A stretch of 64,000 nucleotides of DNA from Cognatilysobacter tabacisoli (GTDB lineage: Bacteria > Pseudomonadota > Gammaproteobacteria > Xanthomonadales > Xanthomonadaceae), in NCBI RefSeq assembly GCF_003586305.1, contig NZ_QXJI01000001.1, positions 434,001 to 498,000 of the forward strand, in the 5' to 3' direction. The translations under genes were made by a program, and so were the position numbers. Shown piece by piece: positions 8,191-16,561 of the stretch (positions within the stretch are counted from its first letter, which is position 1; each line of letters begins with the position of its first letter). The notes beneath the pieces were generated by a model that searched no databases, was not told where the DNA came from, and saw only the letters and a list, made by a program, of their open reading frames with translations.

Positions 8191-10740
8191 CTACCGCAGC
8201 TGCGCCGCCAGGCCGTCGAGCGCCGCCGACAGCTTCGCGTGGCGCTGGGCGTTCGGGCCCTTGGCGCCGGCGGCGGTGTTGACCGACGTGGCCAGCGCGC
8301 CGAGGCGGCCGGCCAGCGCGGCCTTGTCGCCCGACGCGGCAGGCTGCGCGAGCGCGCTGCGGGCGGCATCGAGCGCCGCGCGCAGGTCGCGCTCGAGTCC
8401 GGCGTCGAGCGCGCCGCCCCGCGCCAGCTGGTCGACGTAGGCCGCGGCGACGACCGGCGCATCCGGCCAGCGCACGGCGAACTGCTGCTGCGGGTTGAAC
8501 ACCGCGCCGCCGGTGGCCAGCGCGGCGGCGGCGATTTCATTGGCGGTGATGAACTCACTCGGCTGCAGCGCCAGCACGTCCAGCCCGCGCGTGATCTCCG
8601 AGCCGTAGATCCGGCCGCCGTGGTAGTACGCGGACCAGAAGCCGCCGGTGACCAGCTTCTCGGCGTTGATCGGCCCGCGGTCGAAGTAGGCGATCTCGAA
8701 CGGGTTGGCCGAATCGGTGAAGTCGATCAGCGACAGCCCGCCCTGGTACCAGGCCTGCACGAACACGTCGCGGCCCGGCACCGGCACGACCGAGCCGTTG
8801 TGCGCGACGCAGTTCTCGGTCACCGCCTGCGGTGCGGGGATCTTGTAGTAGCTGCGGAACACCAGCTTGCCGTCGACGATGTCGTAGATGGCGTTGGCCC
8901 CGTAGTTGCGCGGGTCCGACGCGCGGCAGCGCGGGCGCGTGCCGCCGCCCCATTCGTCGGTGAAGATCACCTTGGTGCCGTCGTTGTTGAAGGTCGCCGA
9001 GTGCCAGTACGCGAAGCCCGGGTCGATCACCGCGTCCAGGCGCCGCGGTTTCATCGGGTCGGTGATGTCGAACAGGATGCCGTTGCCCGAGCACGCGCCG
9101 GCCGCGATCCGGCGCTCCGGGAACACGGTGATGTCGTGGCAGTGGTCGGTCTTGTTGGTCTTCTGCGTGCGCTCGCCGTGGTCGCCGCCGCGCCACAGGC
9201 CGGCCAGCGTGCCGGTCTCGGGGTCGGCGAACACCGCCGGGCTGTCGACGATGCGCGCCTTCGACGGGTCGGCGAGCGGGATCTCGATGACGTCGATGCG
9301 GAACAGCGCGGTGCGCTCGTCGCCGGGCAGGTCGTCGATGCAGCGCTCGAGCTCCTTCTGCTTGCGGATCGAGCTGGTGCCCGAGTTGTAGACGACGATG
9401 CGGCGGTCGTCGCTGGACACCACCGAATGCGTGTGCGAGCCGCGGCAGGTCTGCACCGCGGCGACCTGCTTCGGCCGCGCCAGGTCGCTGATGTCGAACA
9501 CGCGCAGGCCGCGGAAGCGCTCCTTCGAGACGTCCTCGAGCACGCCCTGCAGGCCGCAGTCGAGCCGGCCGCGGGTTTCCTCGACCGACATCAGCAGCAG
9601 GTTGCCGACGATCGACACGTCGCCCTGGCCGCCGGGGCAGACCACCGAGCTGACCAGCGTCGGCACGCCGTTGTCGTCCATCCGGTACGCGTTGAAGCCG
9701 TGATAGTTGCCGACCACCAGCACGTCGCCGGAAAACGCCATGTCGGTGTTGGCGAAGCTCAGCAGCCCGCTGCGGCCCTTGCCGGTGGACTCGCCGCGGA
9801 AGCGCTTGAGCGCCTGCTCGCGCTGCTGCTTGGCGCGCGCCTCGGCGGCCTTCTTCTTGTCCTTGTCCTCGTCCTTCTTCTCGTCGTCGCTCGGCTCCAG
9901 CGGGAGGCCGGCCGGGTTCTCGGGGTCGAAGAAGCCCGGCGGCTTCGGCAGCGACGCCACCCGGCGCAGGTTGGCGATGGCTTCCTTGGCGTCGCGGAAG
10001 CCGGCGGCCAGGCCGGTGCGCGGATCGCCGCTGACCGTCGCCAGCAGCGCGGTCATGCGCTCGATCTCGGCGGCCTGGTCGTTGCCGACGTCGTCGACGA
10101 ACTCCATCAGCGTCGGGTCGTACGCCGAGCCGGACTGCTCGAGCAGCTTCTCGACCATCGTCAGCGCGCCGGCGTGGTGGTTGATCATCAGCTGCAGGAA
10201 GCGCCGGTCGAAGTCCGTGCCTTCGGCCGCGGCCAGCGCCGCCATTTCGGCGGGCGTGGCCATGCCGGCCATCGTGTGCGATGCGCTCGGCGCGTTCGCG
10301 GCGTCGCCATGCGCGGCATGCATGCCGGCATGGGCCTGCGGGTCCGGCGCGGTTTCGCCGCGTGCGGCCAGCCACTGCCGCATGAACGCGATCTCGTCGC
10401 GCTGCGATGCCTCGATGCGACCGGCGGCCTCGACCACGCCGGGCGAGTTGGTGCGCGTGCCGACCAGCGCCGCCATCTCCAGCGCCTGCTGGTGGTGCGG
10501 AATCATGTCGCGCATGAAGCGCACGTCGGCGGCCGAGTAGCGCGACGCGGCGATCTTCACCGCCTCGTCGGGCGACAGGCTGCGCGGGGCCGCGCCCGGC
10601 GCGCCCGGGTTGACGATGCTGACCTGTGCCGCGGCCGGCGCGATCGGCACGGCCAGCAGCGCGGCGAGCAGCAGCGTCGGGCGCATGCGCGTCGCGCGGG
10701 CCGGGGTCGAGGCGGGGCGTGGCGTGCGCAGACGGGTCAT
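8191..10740 (-). CDS. Exported protein with two DUF305 four-helix units and LVIVD-type repeats
   Basis: An 849-residue protein. The ATG at 10740 has an AGGA 8 bases upstream; residues about 19-39 form a signal peptide ending in APAAAQ. Two DUF305-like units follow, with paired His at 82-83 (MIPHHQQALEMA) and 188-189 (MINHHAGALTMV), a pattern of ferritin-like helical domains often linked to metals such as copper. A highly charged Lys/Asp/Glu linker lies at about 275-305. The rest is an LVIVD-type beta-propeller (for example LRVFDISDLARP, GILFDITDPMKP, LSLIDFTDSANP). It ends with an Ala-rich helical tail. Likely a periplasmic or surface protein; its activity is unknown. Confidence 0.85.
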   Translation of the reverse strand: MTRLRTPRPASTPARATRMRPTLLLAALLAVPIAPAAAQVSIVNPGAPGAAPRSLSPDEAVKIAASRYSAADVRFMRDMIPHHQQALEMAALVGTRTNSPGVVEAAGRIEASQRDEIAFMRQWLAARGETAPDPQAHAGMHAAHGDAANAPSASHTMAGMATPAEMAALAAAEGTDFDRRFLQLMINHHAGALTMVEKLLEQSGSAYDPTLMEFVDDVGNDQAAEIERMTALLATVSGDPRTGLAAGFRDAKEAIANLRRVASLPKPPGFFDPENPAGLPLEPSDDEKKDEDKDKKKAAEARAKQQREQALKRFRGESTGKGRSGLLSFANTDMAFSGDVLVVGNYHGFNAYRMDDNGVPTLVSSVVCPGGQGDVSIVGNLLLMSVEETRGRLDCGLQGVLEDVSKERFRGLRVFDISDLARPKQVAAVQTCRGSHTHSVVSSDDRRIVVYNSGTSSIRKQKELERCIDDLPGDERTALFRIDVIEIPLADPSKARIVDSPAVFADPETGTLAGLWRGGDHGERTQKTNKTDHCHDITVFPERRIAAGACSGNGILFDITDPMKPRRLDAVIDPGFAYWHSATFNNDGTKVIFTDEWGGGTRPRCRASDPRNYGANAIYDIVDGKLVFRSYYKIPAPQAVTENCVAHNGSVVPVPGRDVFVQAWYQGGLSLIDFTDSANPFEIAYFDRGPINAEKLVTGGFWSAYYHGGRIYGSEITRGLDVLALQPSEFITANEIAAAALATGGAVFNPQQQFAVRWPDAPVVAAAYVDQLARGGALDAGLERDLRAALDAARSALAQPAASGDKAALAGRLGALATSVNTAAGAKGPNAQRHAKLSAALDGLAAQLR

Positions 10741-11156
10741 CGGTACGATCCTGTGGACGGTGGGTCGAACGGCGCACCACGCGCCGCGGCCCGCGAACGT
10801 AGCAGAACGGCACGCGCGAAAAACGCGCTGTCGACGACCGATTCCGGAACGCAGCGGTCGGGATTCGCGTGCACTTCGACGCGACGATTGATCGCGTCAA
10901 TGGCGGGCGGCGGAGCACGGGCGCAGAGGATGCCGCTTCCAGGCGATGCAGGTGAGCGTCGCAAGCTCCTGGCGCGCACTGCGCGGTCAATGCAATGGGT
11001 TCGGTCGGCAAAATCAGCGAGAGCCGACACGCCGGTGCTGAGCACCACACGCCTGGGCGCGACCAAATCGAAGGCCGCGCGTTTGCCGGTTCCCGGACAC
11101 CGTACTGCGCATCCGGCTCGGTAGACTTCGGGTTTGCCGCCACGGAGCCGCGACCG
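10741..11156. other. Intergenic region between divergent genes
   Basis: About 416 bases between two divergently transcribed exported-protein genes. No convincing coding frame is seen on either strand. It must hold both promoters, but no clear -35/-10 pair can be assigned by eye. A near-palindrome TTGATCGCGTCAA at 10888-10900 resembles a CRP/FNR half-site pair but has a 5-base instead of 6-base spacer. Confidence 0.5.
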
Positions 11157-12005
11157 ATGCAGCGCATTCTTTTCATCATGTGCAGCCTGCTGGCTTTCGC
11201 CGCGCCCGCCGCGTCGGCGCAGCAGCCGGTCTTCGACACCCACGTCCACCTGCGCGACGGCGAGGCGTCGTTGCGCGAGTACCGTGCCGACGTCGCCAAG
11301 TCGGGCGCCGCGCTGTCGGGGCTCGCGGCGATGTGGTTCGGCGGCCCGCACCAGGCGTTGCAGGGGCAGCTCGACAAGGTGCGCGCCGGCAACGATTCGA
11401 TCATCGCGCTGGCCGCGAAGCACGCCGACGTGGTGCCGGTGGCGACGGTGCATCCGTATGACGGGCAGGCCGCGCTGGACGAGGTCACGCGCGTCGCCGC
11501 GCGCGGCGTCCGGGTGCTGAAGATCCACCCGCATACGCAGCGCTTCGACGCCGCCGACCCACGCGTGCTCGCGCTGGTGCGCCACGCCGGGGCCAGCGGC
11601 ATGGCCGTGCTGATGGACAACGCCAACATCCTGCCGGGCGACAGCGAGCGACTGTTCAACCTGGCGCTGCAGGCGCCGAAGACGAAGTTCATCTTCGCCC
11701 ACATCGGCGGCATGAACTTCCGCTTCTGGAACATCCTCGCGCTGGCGCGCACCGCCGACGGCCTGTTCGCCAACAACATCCACTTCGAGGTGTCGGGCGC
11801 CGTGGTGCTGGCGGCGGACTCGCCGATCGAGGACGAGTTCGTCTGGACGCTGCGCAACGTCGGCATCGACCAGGTGATGCTCGGGTCCGACTACCCGCAG
11901 ATGGGCCTGGGCCAGGCCGCCGATGCGCTCGAGCGGCTGGACCTCACGGACGACGAGAAGGCGAAGATCCGCTCGGGCAACGCGCGCAAGCTGTTCGGCC
12001 GGTAG
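11157..12005 (+). CDS. Periplasmic amidohydrolase-family TIM-barrel protein
   Basis: A 282-residue protein; a GGAG about 9 bases before ATG 11157 supports this start. Residues 1-21 are a cleavable signal peptide (...AAPAASA). The amidohydrolase-2 metal motif HVH is at residues 29-31 (FDTHVHL), and later blocks VLKIHPHTQ, IFAHIGG and MLGSDYPQ give the expected second-shell His and the terminal Asp of the barrel. Length fits small single-domain members. The substrate cannot be told from sequence. It is transcribed away from the DUF305/LVIVD gene. Confidence 0.85.
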   Translation: MQRILFIMCSLLAFAAPAASAQQPVFDTHVHLRDGEASLREYRADVAKSGAALSGLAAMWFGGPHQALQGQLDKVRAGNDSIIALAAKHADVVPVATVHPYDGQAALDEVTRVAARGVRVLKIHPHTQRFDAADPRVLALVRHAGASGMAVLMDNANILPGDSERLFNLALQAPKTKFIFAHIGGMNFRFWNILALARTADGLFANNIHFEVSGAVVLAADSPIEDEFVWTLRNVGIDQVMLGSDYPQMGLGQAADALERLDLTDDEKAKIRSGNARKLFGR

Positions 12006-12170
12006 GGCGTGTCGCCCGTCGGCCGGGTGCCGCCGCGGCCGTGAGTTTGCGACGCCCGGCGCGCGCCGGCGGCGCGCAGCGGCGCGAACGACTCGACGGG
12101 TCCGAGGCCGCAGCAGCCCAGGCCCCCATCACCCGCGCCCCCCAAGCCGCCGGGGTGCGCTCGAGCCGGA

Positions 12171-12863
12171 TCAGTCGCCGCGCACGAAGGCGTCGGGAAT
12201 CTCGTAGCGTTCGCTGCCGATCGTGGCGACGGTGGTGTCGCCCTCGCGGCTGGACGCGATCGGCATTGCGGCCGTGCCGTCGGCCTCGGCGGTCGAGAAC
12301 GACAGGAAGCTGCCGTCGGCGTTGAAGAAGATCGTGCGGGTGCGGCCGTCGGGCAGTGCGACCTCGACGTAGGTTCCGGTCTCGGTGCCGCGCACGACGC
12401 CGGCCTCGCACATCCCCGCCGCCGCGCCGCGGTAGCCGGAGCAGCGCACCTGCGCGGTCGCGTGGTACGGGGTGCCGGCGACCTTGGCGTCGCCCTGGCC
12501 GTCTCCGTCGCCCGGCACGGCCGCGCGGCCCGGGACGGATACCAGGGTCACGCCATCGACCGTGGCGACGACGGTGCCGCCGAGCGCGGCCGCGTCGTCG
12601 GCGGACAGGCAGCCGGCGAGCGCGGCGCTGTCGTCGAGGAAGGTCGCCGTCGCCGCGCTTTCGCCGATGCGGCGGCAGGGATCGCCCGGGTTCGGGAAGC
12701 CGTCGCCGACGACGACCAGGCTGGCCGGCCATGCCGATGCCGCGGCGGCGGCGCTTGCGGCTGGGGCGGCCGTTGCCGGCGCGGGATCCGCTGGCTTCTG
12801 GCACGCGGCAAGCGACGCGGCGACGGCGATCGACAGCACGGCGGTGTGGGCAATGGCGCGCAT
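12171..12863 (-). CDS. Hypothetical lipoprotein
   Basis: A 230-residue protein with a GGGAG about 10 bases before ATG 12863. The signal peptide ends in lipobox SLAAC with Cys21, followed by a long Pro/Ala-rich linker. The rest is a beta-rich domain containing GDGFPNPGDPCRRIG, a segment with several Gly-Asp turns and a C-terminal TIGSERYEIPDAF. Four Cys beyond the lipidated one could form disulfides in the periplasm. No family is recognised. It is divergent from the lipoprotein at 13051. Confidence 0.75.
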   Translation of the reverse strand: MRAIAHTAVLSIAVAASLAACQKPADPAPATAAPAASAAAAASAWPASLVVVGDGFPNPGDPCRRIGESAATATFLDDSAALAGCLSADDAAALGGTVVATVDGVTLVSVPGRAAVPGDGDGQGDAKVAGTPYHATAQVRCSGYRGAAAGMCEAGVVRGTETGTYVEVALPDGRTRTIFFNADGSFLSFSTAEADGTAAMPIASSREGDTTVATIGSERYEIPDAFVRGD

Positions 12864-13050
12864 GGTTCGGCGACTCCCGGATCGTGGGTAGGCGAGGGCG
12901 GCTGCGGCGGACTGTAGCGCGCGGTCGCGGCGGCGGACCACCGCGGGCGGGCCCCACGGCCCTGCGCCGCCACGGCGCTGGATTCCCCTCCGCCACTGTG
13001 CGCTCACGCCCCGAGGCGCATACGGGAAGCCCAAGCTCCGGGAGCCTGCC

Positions 13051-13737
13051 GTGAACCCGTTTACTCGCGTATTCGCACTGATGGTCGCCACCAGTGCCGC
13101 CCTGCTGCTCGCCGGCTGCGTCACGCCCGGCGGCTACGGCGGCTATCCCGGTGGCGTCGGGCAGCCGGCCCCCGGCTACCCGTCCGGCGGCTACCCGCCG
13201 GCCTATGGCAGCCAGATGGAAGGCACGGTCGCCGGCGTCGATCCCGGCTACGGCCGCATCCTCGTCGACGTGTACGACCCGCGAAGCGGCCGCATGCAGC
13301 AGATGGAAGTGCGCTACGACCAGCGCACGCGGCTGTTCTACCAGGGCCGCGAGCTGGCAGTCGAAGGCCTGGAGCGCGGCGACGTGATCCGCTTCGACGC
13401 CGTGCAGTCGGGCCGCGAATGGTGGGTGCGCCAGATCGAAGTCGTGCGCGACGTGCGCCAGGGCGGGTCGGGCTACGGCGGTGCCTACGGCAACGACCTG
13501 CGTGGCTCGGTCGCCTACGTTGACACGCGCAACCGCACGATCCGCCTCGACGGCGCCGTCTACGGCAGCAACACGCAGGTGATCTATGACGCGCGCACCA
13601 TGGTCGAGTACCAGGGCCGCAGCTACCGCCCGGAAGACCTCGAACGCGGCGACCTCGTGCGCATCCAGGCGCGCCAGATCGGCAGCAACCAGTGGCTGGC
13701 CGAACGGATCATCGTGGAGCGCTCCGTCCGGTATTGA
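13051..13737 (+). CDS. Lipoprotein with two tandem DUF5666-like beta-barrel units
   Basis: A 228-residue protein starting at GTG 13051, six bases after GGGAG. Lipobox LLAGC places lipidated Cys at 23. A Gly/Pro/Tyr-rich linker (about residues 26-52) leads to two repeats of an OB-like unit: each has a 'G.V..VD...R.I..D' strand pattern, 'T.....QG' and 'LERGD.(I/V)R' (about 55-130 and 150-228). The internal duplication is plain from YQGRELAVEGLERGDVIR versus YQGRSYRPEDLERGDLVR. It is likely an outer-membrane-attached periplasmic protein of unknown role. Confidence 0.8.
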   Translation: MNPFTRVFALMVATSAALLLAGCVTPGGYGGYPGGVGQPAPGYPSGGYPPAYGSQMEGTVAGVDPGYGRILVDVYDPRSGRMQQMEVRYDQRTRLFYQGRELAVEGLERGDVIRFDAVQSGREWWVRQIEVVRDVRQGGSGYGGAYGNDLRGSVAYVDTRNRTIRLDGAVYGSNTQVIYDARTMVEYQGRSYRPEDLERGDLVRIQARQIGSNQWLAERIIVERSVRY

Positions 13738-14140
13738 CCGGTACGTGGAAGCGGGGCGATTGCGGGACGTCGCGCTTCGGCGCACCGACCTGCCAGCGCT
13801 CGAACGTAGAGCGCGGCGGCTCGCCCAATCGCGCTTCGAGGCAGAGGCGCGGAGCCCTCACGGTCCAGGGTTCGACCCTCCCGGGTCCAGTCGCGACCCT
13901 TGGGGGTCGACGCGCCGACCTTGGGGCGCGGGAGGCGGGGCCCAACGCTCGGGGCGCCGGGCCTCGGGGATTCGAGCGCCGACTCGGGAGCTCGGCGCCT
14001 CGACCGTGGACGGTCGACGCGCGGCCCCCGGCGGGGTGACGTCCGCACCCCCACCGCTCTAACCACCGAGCGGCTTGCCCGACCCGTGCACCCCGCCACG
14101 TCCACGCGCGCCGGGTCGCCGTGCGGATACCGCCGGCCGT
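13738..14140. other. Non-coding stretch with GC-rich hairpins
   Basis: No reading frame here has a ribosome site or protein-like composition. The stretch is rich in short inverted repeats: CGACCC-TTGG-GGGTCG at 13894-13909 and CGACCGT-GG-ACGGTCG at 14001-14016, both followed by ACGCG, plus a D-arm-like hairpin (arms CCGCTC and GAGCGG) around 14058-14078. It may be a degraded element or a structured leader upstream of the FNR-like box at 14141. Confidence 0.5.
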
Positions 14141-14154
14141 TTGACCCCGATCAA
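14141..14154 (+). promoter_or_regulatory. FNR/ANR-type binding box
   Basis: The sequence TTGACCCCGATCAA matches the CRP/FNR consensus TTGAT-N4-ATCAA with one mismatch. It ends 54 bases before the ATG of the DUF2892 gene at 14208. A nearly identical box sits the same distance upstream of the cytochrome b561 gene at 22556. The position would suit activation by an oxygen- or redox-responsive FNR/ANR-type regulator, or by the related Clp/CRP proteins. Confidence 0.65.
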
Positions 14155-14207
14155 GCTCGCGCGCCACCAACGCGCGACGCTGGACTCCCATCGCCGGAGG
14201 CAGCGCC

Positions 14208-14390
14208 ATGAACGCCAACGTAGGTCGCATCGACAAATGGTTCCGCATTGCACTCGGGCTGGGCCTGATCGCCTGGGCCGTCAGCGGCGGGCCGGCGTGG
14301 GCGTGGATCGGCGTCGTGCCGCTGGCCACGGGCCTGTTCAACTTCTGCCCGCTGTACCGGCTGCTCGGCATCAATACCTGCGGGCGCTAG
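14208..14390 (+). CDS. DUF2892 (YgaP transmembrane-like) small inner-membrane protein
   Basis: A 60-residue protein with GGAGG 8 bases before the ATG. It begins MNANVGRIDKWFRI, the usual DUF2892 opening, followed by two membrane helices (IALGLGLIAWAV and WAWIGVVPLATGLF) and the closing CPLYRLLGINTC motif with its two Cys. In YgaP this domain dimerises and anchors a rhodanese, but here it stands alone. The upstream FNR-like box suggests expression at low oxygen or under reactive-nitrogen conditions. Confidence 0.88.
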   Translation: MNANVGRIDKWFRIALGLGLIAWAVSGGPAWAWIGVVPLATGLFNFCPLYRLLGINTCGR

Positions 14391-14475
14391 CCCGTCGCCG
14401 TGCGCGGCGGCTGCGCATGGCCCCGGCCACCGGTGCAGCTGCCGGACGCGCGGGTCGCTTGCAACCGTGCAGCCG

Positions 14476-15624
14476 CTAGCGCGCGCTGGCGCCCGCCCGG
14501 AAGAAGCGCGCGGCCAGCTCGTTGGCGAAGCGGCCGATCGCGCCCGGTGGCTGGTCGGCGTTGGCCAGCACGACCACGGTCACCCCGTGGTCGGGGAAGT
14601 GGGTGAACGCCGTCGAGAAGCCGAGCCCGCCGCCGCCCATGTGTCCGTAGCGCGCGTGGCCCTCGTAAGGAGTCACGCCGAGGCCGAAGCCGTATGTGGT
14701 GGCCGTGCCGTCGGTGAGCACGGCCGGCTGCCACATGCGCTCGCGGTGGCCGCGGTCCAGCACCGCGTCGGTGGTGAACGCCCGCAGCAGCCGCGTCATG
14801 TCGTCGAGCGTCGAGACGAGGCCGCCGTTTGCGAATTCGTCGAGCTCGAAGCGCGGCGCGTTGGCGAAGCCGTCCGCGACCGGTGCGTAGCCGTCGACAC
14901 GCTGCGGCAGCACGGCGCGGTAGTCGAGCACGCCGGTGGCGGTCATGCCGAGCGGGCCGGTGATCCAGCGCGCGAGCGCGTCCTCGTAGCGGCCGTTCGA
15001 CGCGCGTTCGACTAGCAGCCCGAGCAGGTAGTAGCCGGTGTCGCCGTAGGCCCAGTCGCTGCCGGGCGCGAATTCGAGCGGGTGGCAGGCCACCTCGCGC
15101 AGCACGTCGCCGCGGCGGTAGTCGGCGACGGCCTCGTTCGGGTTGCAGCGGCGCCCGGCGTGCGCGCTGAAGCTGGGGATGCCGCTGGTGTGCGACAGCA
15201 ACTGCGCGACGGTGATGCCGCGCCACGCCGCCGGGAGCGAGGCGAGGTGGCGCTCGATCGGATTGTCCAGCGCCAGCTTGCCGTCCTGCACCAGCCGCAT
15301 CACCAGCAGCGCGGTGAACGTCTTGCTGATCGAGGCGATGTTGAAGTTCGAGCGCGTGGTGACCGGCGTGCCCAGTTCGAGATTGCCCACGCCGTATCCA
15401 CGCGCATGGACGACCTCGCCATCGACCAGCACCGCGACGGCGAGCCCCGGCAGGCGACGCGCCTGCAGCTGCGAGGCAAGGTAGGCGTCGAGCCCGACGG
15501 TTCCATCGCGTCGCGGCGCGGCGACGGCGTCGCCGGCCGCCTTCGCCCCGGGCGCTTGGGCGCGCAGAACGGGCGGAACCGTGACGAGCACCAGCAGTGA
15601 CAGGCACAGCGCAAGACGGCGCAT
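14476..15624 (-). CDS. Exported serine hydrolase, beta-lactamase/class C PBP fold
   Basis: A 382-residue protein with GGGGAG 6 bases before ATG 15624 and a signal peptide through about residue 22. The serine-lysine dyad SxxK is at 98-101 (SISK) and the second motif is YGD at 193-195, where many relatives have YxN. HTSGIP follows the active site as in esterase/EstB and Pab87-type members, and the third motif region reads YGHMGGGGLG (H-x-G type). It is more likely an esterase or D-aminopeptidase-like enzyme than a true beta-lactamase; the substrate is unknown. Confidence 0.85.
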   Translation of the reverse strand: MRRLALCLSLLVLVTVPPVLRAQAPGAKAAGDAVAAPRRDGTVGLDAYLASQLQARRLPGLAVAVLVDGEVVHARGYGVGNLELGTPVTTRSNFNIASISKTFTALLVMRLVQDGKLALDNPIERHLASLPAAWRGITVAQLLSHTSGIPSFSAHAGRRCNPNEAVADYRRGDVLREVACHPLEFAPGSDWAYGDTGYYLLGLLVERASNGRYEDALARWITGPLGMTATGVLDYRAVLPQRVDGYAPVADGFANAPRFELDEFANGGLVSTLDDMTRLLRAFTTDAVLDRGHRERMWQPAVLTDGTATTYGFGLGVTPYEGHARYGHMGGGGLGFSTAFTHFPDHGVTVVVLANADQPPGAIGRFANELAARFFRAGASAR

Positions 15625-15822
15625 GGGCGACTCCCCGGTGGATCGGCGACGAGTGTCGCACGCGGGCGGCGGGCGCCGTCGGCGACGTTGCGCCGTGACG
15701 GGGGTGGGAGGGCAGCCTCGGCGTGCAGGCGCACCGGTGACTGCGTGCGACGGCATAGGTCGCGGCCCGACCTATCATCGGCAACTCCAGCCGATGCTGG
15801 CCGATCATGAGGAGTCGCACCG

Positions 15823-16404
15823 ATGACGATCCCGCTGCAATGCCGCTGCGGCGCGGTGCAAGGCACGCTGGACCTCGACCGCGCGTACGCGCGGGCGACG
15901 TGCTACTGCAAGGACTGCCGTGCGTTCGCGCGGTACCTCGGCGCGGCCGAGGTGCTCGACGCCGCCGGCGGCACCGACATCGTGCCGGTGGCGCCGTCCG
16001 CGGTGCGCATCACCGACGGGGTCGAGCACGTGGCCTGCATGTCGTTGAGCCCGAAGGGCCTGCTGCGCTGGTACGCGTCGTGCTGCCGGACGCCGCTGGC
16101 CAATACGCCGCGCGAATCGAAGCTGCCGTACGTCGGCGTGGTGGCGGCGTGCCTCGATGCCACCGCGCCGGCCTTCGACGCGGCGCTGGGGCCGCGCGGC
16201 CGCGTGGCGATCGCGGCGCCGTCGGCAACCGCGCCGGTCAAGCCGACGCCGCTGGCGTACGCGCTCGCCGTCGCGCGCATCGTGGCCGGCGTGGCGGGCG
16301 CGCGGCTGCGCCGCGACCGGGTGTCGCCGTTTTTCGATGCCAGTGGCCGGCCGCTCCGCGCGCCGCACGTGATCACCCGCGAGGAGCGCGCGGCTCTGCA
16401 GTAA
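15823..16404 (+). CDS. GFA/CENP-V-like zinc protein (DUF6151-type)
   Basis: A 193-residue soluble protein, with GAGGAG-like spacing upstream (atgaggagtcgcaccgATG). The N-terminus has CRCG (Cys7, Cys9) and CYCKDC (Cys27, Cys29, Cys32), and a later CCRTPL completes the zinc-binding pattern of the glutathione-dependent formaldehyde-activating (GFA) fold. The C-terminal third (PVKPTPLAYALAVARIV...) is specific to this subgroup, which I recall as DUF6151. The metal-binding role is likely; the enzymatic role is unknown. Confidence 0.75.
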   Translation: MTIPLQCRCGAVQGTLDLDRAYARATCYCKDCRAFARYLGAAEVLDAAGGTDIVPVAPSAVRITDGVEHVACMSLSPKGLLRWYASCCRTPLANTPRESKLPYVGVVAACLDATAPAFDAALGPRGRVAIAAPSATAPVKPTPLAYALAVARIVAGVAGARLRRDRVSPFFDASGRPLRAPHVITREERAALQ

Positions 16405-16561
16405 AGGCCCGGCGCGTCCCGCCACGGGGGCGCCGTCTGCCGGGGCCGCGGCTCGGAAGCGGGGTTGGCGCAGGGACGTCCGTCGCGCGGGCACGCCTCG
16501 CTGCGTCCTGCGCCCGGCGCCAATCCGCGACAATGGGCCTCCACTTCGAGCCGGCCACGCC

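Noticed and set aside
10888-10900. TTGATCGCGTCAA as a third FNR box
   Set aside because: The spacer between TTGA and TCAA is five bases, not six, and it lies more than 200 bases from the downstream start.
8555-11866. Very long minus-strand frame of over 1000 residues across the DUF305/LVIVD gene and beyond
   Set aside because: Frame-shifted shadow with Arg/Ala/Gly-rich low-information sequence; it also crosses the amidohydrolase gene on the other strand.
14050-14095. tRNA-like D-arm on the minus strand (CCGCTC, loop GGTGGTTA, GAGCGG), with a TCGAATCC-like segment further along
   Set aside because: No matching acceptor stem, no 5-base anticodon stem with 7-base loop, and the T-arm-like segment neither pairs properly nor lies at the right distance. 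At most a coincidence or a heavily decayed tRNA.
14476-15624. True antibiotic-inactivating beta-lactamase
   Set aside because: Only the general serine-hydrolase motifs are present; HTSGIP and the H-x-G third motif fit esterase or peptidase relatives better, and there is no ampR-type regulator.
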